Of a stretch of 6,603 bases of DNA, positions 1 through 4,494 are shown piece after piece; within the stretch, counting starts at the first letter, position 1; each line of letters starts with the position of its first letter. This DNA comes from Gemmatimonadota bacterium (GTDB taxonomy: Bacteria > Gemmatimonadota > Gemmatimonadetes > Gemmatimonadales > GWC2-71-9): NCBI GenBank assembly GCA_004357415.1, contig SMVY01000081.1, positions 1 to 6,603 of the forward strand. Reading direction: 5' to 3'. A program made the translations under genes and the position numbers. A model generated the notes under the pieces. It worked only from the letters and a program-made list of their open reading frames with translations, made no database searches and was not told the origin of the DNA.

Positions 1-135
1 CTCCGGATACTGGCCGAGCCGTTCGACCTCGGCCGGGCCGGCGGACCGCTGCTCATGACAGCGGCCCTGTGCCACCTTGGCGCCGCCGTTGGGTTCACGG
101 CCAACATCTGGCCTCGAACGGGGACCGGCCGGTGA
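1..135 (+). CDS. C-terminal end of a membrane protein (partial, cut by window start)
   Basis: Frame 1 is open from the first base to a TGA at 133-135 and encodes 44 residues of a protein whose start lies outside the window. It contains one hydrophobic helix (roughly residues 15-36, from GGPLLMTAALCH to FTANIWPR) followed by a short basic tail. Its stop overlaps the start of the next gene by one base (TGATG), so the two are probably one transcription unit. The closing motif LGAAVGFTANIWPR matches LAAVVLFAVNAVPR near the end of the next protein at 7 of 14 positions, suggesting the two are related. A terminal helix ending in N-x-W/V-P-R recalls the last helices of heme-copper oxidase subunit I-like proteins, but that is only a resemblance. 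The function is unknown. The frame is supported by the stop/start overlap and the membrane-like composition. Confidence 0.6.
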   Translation, partial: LRILAEPFDLGRAGGPLLMTAALCHLGAAVGFTANIWPRTGTGR

Positions 136-545
136 TGCCGCCGGTCACGGCGGTCCTGGTTCGCGCGTCCCTGGTATACCTGGTCGCCGGTGCCGCGGTG
201 GGGACACTCCTCATGGGGGTCAAGGCAGGTTACCAACTCCCCGCTCTAGTGGCACGTGCCTGGCCGATCCACGCCGAGATGCTGCTGTTCGGCTGGATGG
301 TCCAGCTGGCGCTGGGCGTGGCCTACTGGATCCTCCCCAAACACGCCGCTGCCCCGGTGCGGGGACCGGTGTGGCCGGTGGTGCTGGCGGCGCTATTCCT
401 CAACCTGGGCGTGGCAGGGGCCGCACTGGGCTCGGTGGTGGGTCATGCTGGGTTGGCCGCCGGTGGCCGGCTGGCGGAGCTCGCCGCGGTGGTCCTCTTT
501 GCCGTCAACGCGGTGCCGCGCGTCAAGCGGTTCGGCCGTGACTAG
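135..545 (+). CDS. Small four-helix membrane protein, heme-copper-oxidase-subunit-like, uncharacterised
   Basis: This encodes 136 residues. The ATG at 135 was chosen because it overlaps the upstream stop (TGATG) and puts the first helix near the N-terminus; a farther start at 69 would add a basic, non-hydrophobic leader. About four membrane segments are visible: residues 8-29, 47-68, 76-102 and 113-127. The most conserved-looking stretch is WPIHAEMLLFGWMVQ (residues 43-57), followed by LGVAYWILPKH (60-70). His46 just before a G-W pair in a helix resembles small proteins similar to parts of heme-copper oxidase subunit I that I have seen in Bacteroidota- and Gemmatimonadota-type genomes. This family assignment is from memory and uncertain. 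Whether it binds heme or metal cannot be told. It converges on nosY, and the two stop codons share the CTAG at 542-545. A role in N2O or NO metabolism is only suggested by position. Confidence 0.75.
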   Translation: MPPVTAVLVRASLVYLVAGAAVGTLLMGVKAGYQLPALVARAWPIHAEMLLFGWMVQLALGVAYWILPKHAAAPVRGPVWPVVLAALFLNLGVAGAALGSVVGHAGLAAGGRLAELAAVVLFAVNAVPRVKRFGRD

Positions 546-1333
546 AAGTCCTTCATCCGGAACCGGCGGAGCCCGACAAGGAGTGGCACGACGCTCCACG
601 CCACCAGCACGGTCAGGGCAAGTCCCTTGCCGACGGCGCTACCGAAGAAGCGGCTGAAGACGGCGCCGGTATATCCCATCAACGCGGCGATGTCGAACTG
701 CAGCAGGAGGAAGACGCGGCCGAGATCAATGGGGTTGAGCATGGTGAGGACCAGGAGGGGCCGCTCGAGGGGATAGCGCCACAGCGAGGTCACCACGATG
801 AGGATCACTCCGTCGTACACCACGGCAGCCAGAAGCCACACCAAGACGGCGGCACCGAATCCCTTGGCCCGGTCTTCGAAGAGAACGGCCACCAAGAACG
901 CCAGGGCGGTGAAGGCGCAGGTCAGCAGCACCCCGGTGAGGAGCAACACGCCCAGCGCCGACCCGCCTCCGCCTCCGCCTCCGGCGTGCCACAGGAACGG
1001 AAGCCCCACGCCCACGGCGTAGCTCCCGGCCAACGGGATGGCCATGCCGCCATACAGTCCGAGGAACAGCGAAGTCCGGTCGACCGGTTGCGCCAGAAGC
1101 AACACGATGAATTCTCTGGCGTGGTAGAGGTACATCGTGCCGAAGATGATGCTCACCAGCGGCACCAGCAGGAGCACCACGTTCATCAGGCTCAGGACGA
1201 CACGCTCGCCGCTGCCGCCGAACCGGAACAACACGTCGGTCATGAGAAGAAAGACCAGCGTGTATACCAGAATCCAACGCCCGCGAATGACATCGCGCAG
1301 CTGGTAGCGCAGGATTTTCCCCGTGCTCTTCAC
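542..1333 (-). CDS. nosY: NosY, ABC-2 type permease of the NosDFY copper-site maturation transporter
   Basis: NosY is the membrane subunit that pairs with the ATPase NosF and the periplasmic NosD to help build the CuZ site of nitrous oxide reductase. The product is 263 residues. I place the start at a GTG (1331-1333) that overlaps the nosF stop as GTGA and has a GGGAGGGG ribosome-binding site just upstream; the frame stays open farther upstream but only with non-membrane sequence antisense-like to nothing useful. It has a cytosolic N-terminus (KILRYQLRDVIRGRW), then about six hydrophobic segments near residues 20-36, 45-66, 91-115, 126-152, 160-183 and 236-254. The family-like motif MLNPIDLGRVFLL lies at 198-210. 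The C-terminus is basic (GLRRFRMKDF). Oddities are a run of seven glycines at residues 118-124 between helices, coded by a hexamer repeat, and a stop codon shared with the convergent gene. Confidence 0.95.
   Translation of the reverse strand: MKSTGKILRYQLRDVIRGRWILVYTLVFLLMTDVLFRFGGSGERVVLSLMNVVLLLVPLVSIIFGTMYLYHAREFIVLLLAQPVDRTSLFLGLYGGMAIPLAGSYAVGVGLPFLWHAGGGGGGGSALGVLLLTGVLLTCAFTALAFLVAVLFEDRAKGFGAAVLVWLLAAVVYDGVILIVVTSLWRYPLERPLLVLTMLNPIDLGRVFLLLQFDIAALMGYTGAVFSRFFGSAVGKGLALTVLVAWSVVPLLVGLRRFRMKDF
962..985 (-). repeat. GCCTCC hexamer repeat encoding a poly-glycine run in nosY
   Basis: On the plus strand GCCTCC is repeated three times in a row (965-982), with a partial copy after it. In nosY this reads as seven consecutive glycines (residues 118-124) in the loop after the third predicted helix. 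Gain or loss of one unit would add or remove two residues without breaking the frame. Confidence 0.8.
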
Positions 1334-2118
1334 GACGCCCCTCCCTGCATCAGCGCGGCGATGGCTCGTTCCAGGCTCTGGTGCCCCGTCAGACGCTGCA
1401 GTTCCAGGCGAGGGCCGTCGAACTGGATGCGCCCCTCCAACAGGAACACCACTGAGTCGGCCAGTTCCTCGATTTCGCTCATGATGTGGCTGGTCAGGAC
1501 GACGGAGGTGCCCGACTCCCGGCACCGGAGAATCTTGTCCTTGATGATTCCGCTGGCGACCGGGTCTAGGCCCGCGGTGGGCTCGTCGAGAATCAGCAGC
1601 GCTGGCCGAAACAGAAAGGCGATCACGGCGTTGAGCTTTTGCCGGGTGCCTCCGGACAGCGTGCGGACCTGCTTGCCCAATTCCGGCCTCAACGCGAAAG
1701 CGTCGAGGAGTTCTTCATCGAGTTCGGCGCTCGACCCGCGTAAGTGCTTCAGCATGGACAGCACTTCCCGGCCGGTGAGGTTCTCGGGAAAGTGACCGGC
1801 TTGGGGCATGTAGCCGATCCCCCGGCGATAATCCCAGTCCTGGGTCACCACGTGGCCGTTGACGATGATGCGACCGCGATCCGGCCGGACCAAGCCGAGG
1901 ATAGTCTTGATGAGCGTAGACTTCCCGGCGGCGTTGGGGCCGACCACCGCAGTGATCCGTGCCACACCGAAGCTGGTGCTCACCCCGTCGAGGGCCATTA
2001 GGCCGCCGAACGATTTGCCGAGGTCGGTCACCTCGACGATGGCAGCGGTCGACGTCACCAGTCGCGGAGTGGTGGGAGCCACCGGCGGCACCACGGGAAG
2101 CCGCTCAGGAGACGTCAC
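1330..2118 (-). CDS. nosF: NosF, ABC transporter ATPase for CuZ maturation
   Basis: NosF is the cytosolic ATPase that drives the NosDFY complex. With the GTG start at 2116-2118 the product is 262 residues. The complete ABC set is visible: Walker A GPNAAGKST (residues 60-68), Q-loop Gln106 in YMPQAGHFPENLT, signature LSGGTRQK (154-161), Walker B LLILDEP (174-180), D-loop GLD (183-185) and switch His211 in LTSHIMSE. The chosen start overlaps the nosD stop (GTGA) and has GGAG eight bases upstream. Another GTG three codons earlier (2125-2127) has no properly spaced site. The first ~27 residues are proline-rich and precede the ABC fold, which begins at IVEVTDLGKSFG. A later GTG at 2056-2058 would remove most of this tail but lacks a visible ribosome-binding site. 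The gene is followed by nosY with a 4-base overlap. Confidence 0.96.
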   Translation of the reverse strand: MTSPERLPVVPPVAPTTPRLVTSTAAIVEVTDLGKSFGGLMALDGVSTSFGVARITAVVGPNAAGKSTLIKTILGLVRPDRGRIIVNGHVVTQDWDYRRGIGYMPQAGHFPENLTGREVLSMLKHLRGSSAELDEELLDAFALRPELGKQVRTLSGGTRQKLNAVIAFLFRPALLILDEPTAGLDPVASGIIKDKILRCRESGTSVVLTSHIMSEIEELADSVVFLLEGRIQFDGPRLELQRLTGHQSLERAIAALMQGGAS

Positions 2119-3356
2119 TGCGGCCACTCCATGAGCGGGTGCTCGTCGACCAGCGTTTCCGGCGTCAGGATCGGCATGACCCGTTCGGCCAGGTCGATCA
2201 TGTCGACGAAGGCGCTTCGCATGAGAATGATGGCGGGCGGGTACTGCTCTACCAGGAGGGCAAACAGTCGCACCGGCCGAAACGGCACGTCACCGTAACC
2301 GTCACGGTCGAGGTCGTAGCCTCGGTAGGCGCTCCAGTAGTTCTCCGAGAACCGGCTGGAACTCGACCGGCTGTTGGTCGCCACGTCGAAGGCGTTTCCC
2401 ACGAACCGATTCCGGGTGAATTCGTTATCGATAGAGTTGGCCATGATCTTGACGGCCCACCCGTTGGCGATGAACTCGTTCCCCTTGACCGTGAGCCGGT
2501 TGGAACCCTCCGCGTGGATGGCGACGCTATTGCTGCGGAATATGTTGTCCTCCACTCGGCTGTCGTTGATTTCCTTGAGGAGAAGACCAAACGCCGCCGA
2601 GCCCCAGTTGTCCTCGAACCGGTTGCCGACCATGGTCACCCCTTTGGTGTACATCACGGCCACCCCGGAACCGTTGCGAGCGAACACATTATCCCAATAT
2701 TCACACTGGTGGGAGAACATGAAGTGCAGACCGTACCGCAGGTTGTCCGTGCTCACGTTCCTGCGAACCATCGCGCCGGTCACGAATTCAAAGTAGATGC
2801 CGTCGCGGTGGCCGCTCACCGTGTTGTCCTCCACCAGTACGTCTCGCGAATTCCACAGGTGAATCGCGTTGCCCGACTTGGTCTTGGTCGTCTTCCGTCC
2901 GATAGCCACGTTGTGGCGGATGATGCAATCGGTGGATTTGGCCAGATAGATGCCGAAGAAGGCGTCCTCGATACGGTTGTACTCGGCCACACACCCGGTG
3001 ACTTCCTGGAACTTGATGGCCGCACGGTCGTCGATGTAACTGGTGGCGACGTGACGAATCGTCAGGCCCCGGATCGTTACGCTGTCGGCCGTGACGAGGA
3101 GGACGTCTTCGGCGTCCCGGCCGTCGAACACAGCGCCCGAATCGCCTTCGATGGTGACCGGGACGTCGATGACGATGGTAGGTTCGTAGTAAATACCCGG
3201 TCGGACCACGATGTGATCGCCCGGGTGGGCACGGCGGAGCGCCGCACTGAGTGTCGCCACCGACGTCCCCTTCTGAACGACGATCTCCTGAGCGGTCCCC
3301 CCGGTGAACGGGGTGACGAGCCCCAGCCACACCGACCAGATGACGGCCCGGTTCAT
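2115..3356 (-). CDS. nosD: NosD, periplasmic beta-helix protein for nitrous oxide reductase maturation
   Basis: NosD is the periplasmic part of NosDFY and receives copper from NosL for assembly of the CuZ cluster in NosZ. The product is 413 residues. A Sec signal peptide is evident (MNRAVIWSVWLGLVTPF, likely cleaved after GGTA at residue 22). It is followed by parallel beta-helix repeats of the carbohydrate-binding/sugar-hydrolase (CASH) type from about residue 50 to 340, recognisable from repeated units such as VTIRGLTI, CIIRHNVAIG, VLVEDNTVSG, MVRRNVSTDN, TMVGNRFEDN and LTVKGNEFIANG. The NosD hallmark ENYWSAYRGYDLDRDGYGD is at 338-356, with a conserved C-terminal segment after it (VEQYPPAIILMRS). 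The start ATG overlaps the nosL stop as ATGA (3353-3356). An upstream start at 3408-3410 would bury the signal peptide behind a charged leader. The ribosome-binding site is weak, so coupling to nosL translation is likely. Confidence 0.96.
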   Translation of the reverse strand: MNRAVIWSVWLGLVTPFTGGTAQEIVVQKGTSVATLSAALRRAHPGDHIVVRPGIYYEPTIVIDVPVTIEGDSGAVFDGRDAEDVLLVTADSVTIRGLTIRHVATSYIDDRAAIKFQEVTGCVAEYNRIEDAFFGIYLAKSTDCIIRHNVAIGRKTTKTKSGNAIHLWNSRDVLVEDNTVSGHRDGIYFEFVTGAMVRRNVSTDNLRYGLHFMFSHQCEYWDNVFARNGSGVAVMYTKGVTMVGNRFEDNWGSAAFGLLLKEINDSRVEDNIFRSNSVAIHAEGSNRLTVKGNEFIANGWAVKIMANSIDNEFTRNRFVGNAFDVATNSRSSSSRFSENYWSAYRGYDLDRDGYGDVPFRPVRLFALLVEQYPPAIILMRSAFVDMIDLAERVMPILTPETLVDEHPLMEWPQ

Positions 3357-3826
3357 TGAGCGTCTACGCCCCGGCGGGACCCACGGGCTCGGCTCAGTAC
3401 CCCACTCCACCTCAGCACCTCGCCGCCGATTTCACTCCGCAGGCTGTCCGCCATCTCGCCCGACCGGAATGCCGCCAGGCCGCTGCTCATGGGGCTGCGG
3501 AATCGATCACTCAGGAGGAACACCGCGTCAGCTACCGGAACGCGCTCCGAGGGGTGCAGGAACAGATTCACCCACATGCCATGGACCTCGTCCGCCGGGA
3601 CACGCCCTTCCGTGGTAAAGGCCGCCAAGTCACCAACGTCGTCGAACACGTGCACCTTCCCGGTGCGGGTGACCAGCTGGGCGGCGAAGGCGGGGTCGGT
3701 GATGATCATGTGACAGTAGTCGCACAGCTCTTCACCGTAGCGGATGTCCTTGGGGCCCGGCGGACTACACCCGAGGACCAGGACCAGGCAGAGGAGCGCA
3801 CCCCAGACACGGCGGCCACGGGTCAC
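3353..3826 (-). CDS. nosL: NosL, copper-binding lipoprotein chaperone
   Basis: NosL is an outer-membrane-type lipoprotein that binds Cu(I) and passes it to NosD. The product is 157 residues from a GTG start (3824-3826) that overlaps the nosB-like stop as GTGA and lies seven bases after a GGAGG. The frame is open farther upstream, but that sequence lies inside the previous gene and would displace the signal peptide. The signal peptide is MTRGRRVWGALLCLVLVLGC, with Cys20 as the predicted lipidated residue. The copper-site motif CDYCHM is at 35-40, followed by IITDPAFAAQLVTRTGKVHVFDDVGD (35-64 region), typical of NosL. Candidate ligands are Cys35, Cys38, His39 and Met40; which ones bind copper cannot be decided from sequence. 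The family is usually of similar size. Position between the NosB-like gene and nosD fits its chaperone role. Confidence 0.95.
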   Translation of the reverse strand: MTRGRRVWGALLCLVLVLGCSPPGPKDIRYGEELCDYCHMIITDPAFAAQLVTRTGKVHVFDDVGDLAAFTTEGRVPADEVHGMWVNLFLHPSERVPVADAVFLLSDRFRSPMSSGLAAFRSGEMADSLRSEIGGEVLRWSGVLSRARGSRRGVDAQ

Positions 3827-4419
3827 CCAGTGGCCTCCGCGCCACTGCGGGCTCGCCGCCATTCTCCGATAGCCACCACGCTCCCGATGCCGACCGACAC
3901 CATGGCCGCCAGCCCCCCCAACCCGGGCCAGGAGGTGGCCACGAAGTTCAGCAATTTCTTGCTCCCGATGAGAGGTGGCTGGTAGGTCATGCCGGGCACC
4001 TTGATGGCTGCGGTAGGATCGAGATTGTGGCCGTAATCGTATGACCACAACCAGAAGTCGACCAGCCCGGCGACGGACCCGATGAGGAACACGCCGACCC
4101 AGATGTACAGCAGAGCACGGTTCCCGGTTCCTGCCACCAGCAGTCCGGCGGCGATCATCACTGCGACGAACACCGGCATGAACCGCAGCTCCGGGATCGA
4201 ATCAGGTTCGATGGCCTTCATCCCTATGTAGTGGTTGAGCCCGTTGATGTTCTGCAGGTCATAGGGCTTCACTCCGGTAATGTCGCTGATCTTGATCAAC
4301 AGCCCCAGTCCTTCCGGATACTGCGGTGCCTTGAGGTCGATGCGCCACAGCGGGAACACGAACACCAGGCCCAGCAGGATGGAGGCCGTCGCAATCAGGA
4401 CGCGCGATGAGCGTAACAT
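3823..4419 (-). CDS. nosB: NosB-like membrane protein directly downstream of clade II nosZ
   Basis: This encodes 198 residues with four probable membrane helices (about residues 7-25, 80-97, 103-125 and 164-187). A membrane protein gene right after nosZ, called nosB, is a known hallmark of clade II nos clusters; its biochemical role is not settled. The symbol here rests on position and topology rather than on a sequence I can match exactly. Between helices 1 and 2 is a ~55-residue periplasmic-type loop with LKAPQYPEGL and INGLNHYIGM. Between helices 3 and 4 is a loop with SYDYGHNLDP and YQPPLIGSKKLLNF. His63, Met67, His131 and Met144 in these loops could be metal ligands, which is speculation. 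The start is the ATG at 4417-4419, six bases after AAGGA; a TTG two codons earlier sits on the ribosome-binding site. Its stop overlaps the nosL start by four bases. Confidence 0.82.
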   Translation of the reverse strand: MLRSSRVLIATASILLGLVFVFPLWRIDLKAPQYPEGLGLLIKISDITGVKPYDLQNINGLNHYIGMKAIEPDSIPELRFMPVFVAVMIAAGLLVAGTGNRALLYIWVGVFLIGSVAGLVDFWLWSYDYGHNLDPTAAIKVPGMTYQPPLIGSKKLLNFVATSWPGLGGLAAMVSVGIGSVVAIGEWRRARSGAEATG

Positions 4420-4425
4420 GAACAA

Positions 4426-4430
4426 TCCTT
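4426..4430 (-). promoter_or_regulatory. Ribosome-binding site deciding the nosB-like start
   Basis: AAGGA on the minus strand lies six bases before the ATG at 4417-4419. It supports that ATG over the in-frame TTG at 4423-4425, which abuts the site. Confidence 0.75.
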
Positions 4431-4441
4431 ATGTATATAGA

Positions 4442-4479
4442 CAAAGGACGGGGGAGCGATGAGCGCCCCCCGATCCTTG
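4442..4479 (-). other. Long GC-rich hairpin between nosZ and the nosB-like gene
   Basis: The two arms 4442-4458 and 4464-4479 pair over about 15 base pairs around a 5-base loop (4459-4463), with single-base bulges at 4443, 4455 and 4473. The core pairs CGGGGG (4449-4454) with CCCCCG (4467-4472), then GCG with CGC next to the loop. It begins 15 bases after the nosZ stop and ends 11 bases before the ribosome-binding site of the next gene. On the minus strand it is followed by TCTATATACAT rather than a clean U-tract, so it is not a textbook terminator. It may be a leaky terminator or an mRNA 3'-end stabiliser that lets nosZ be expressed above the maturation genes. The structure is read from the sequence; the role is inferred. 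Confidence 0.8.
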
Positions 4480-4494
4480 CTTTCGTTCCTGCAG

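Noticed and set aside
508..524. Inverted repeat ACGCG/CGCGT past the nosY stop as a terminator for the nos operon
   Set aside because: The stem is only five base pairs, lies in coding sequence of the convergent gene, and has no U-tract on either strand.
1334..1525. A 64-residue N-terminal extension of NosY
   Set aside because: It lies within nosF, is not membrane-like, and the GTG with a strong ribosome-binding site at 1333 fits the overlap pattern of the operon.
986..1795. A 269-residue plus-strand open frame opposite nosY and nosF
   Set aside because: The composition is low-complexity Gln/His/Arg/Ser and it overlaps two well-supported genes; an antisense shadow.
1959..3359. A 466-residue open frame on the plus strand opposite nosD and the start of nosF
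   Set aside because: It is antisense to a confidently identified nosD, has no signal, membrane or fold pattern, and is the expected shadow of biased codons in GC-rich DNA.
3827..4048. A 74-residue N-terminal extension of NosL
   Set aside because: It overlaps the nosB-like gene, is Arg/His/Gly-rich, and would move the lipoprotein signal away from the N-terminus.
4433..4438. TATATA on the minus strand before the nosB-like gene as a -10 promoter element
   Set aside because: No reasonable -35 element lies 16-18 bases upstream; that place is inside the GC-rich hairpin.
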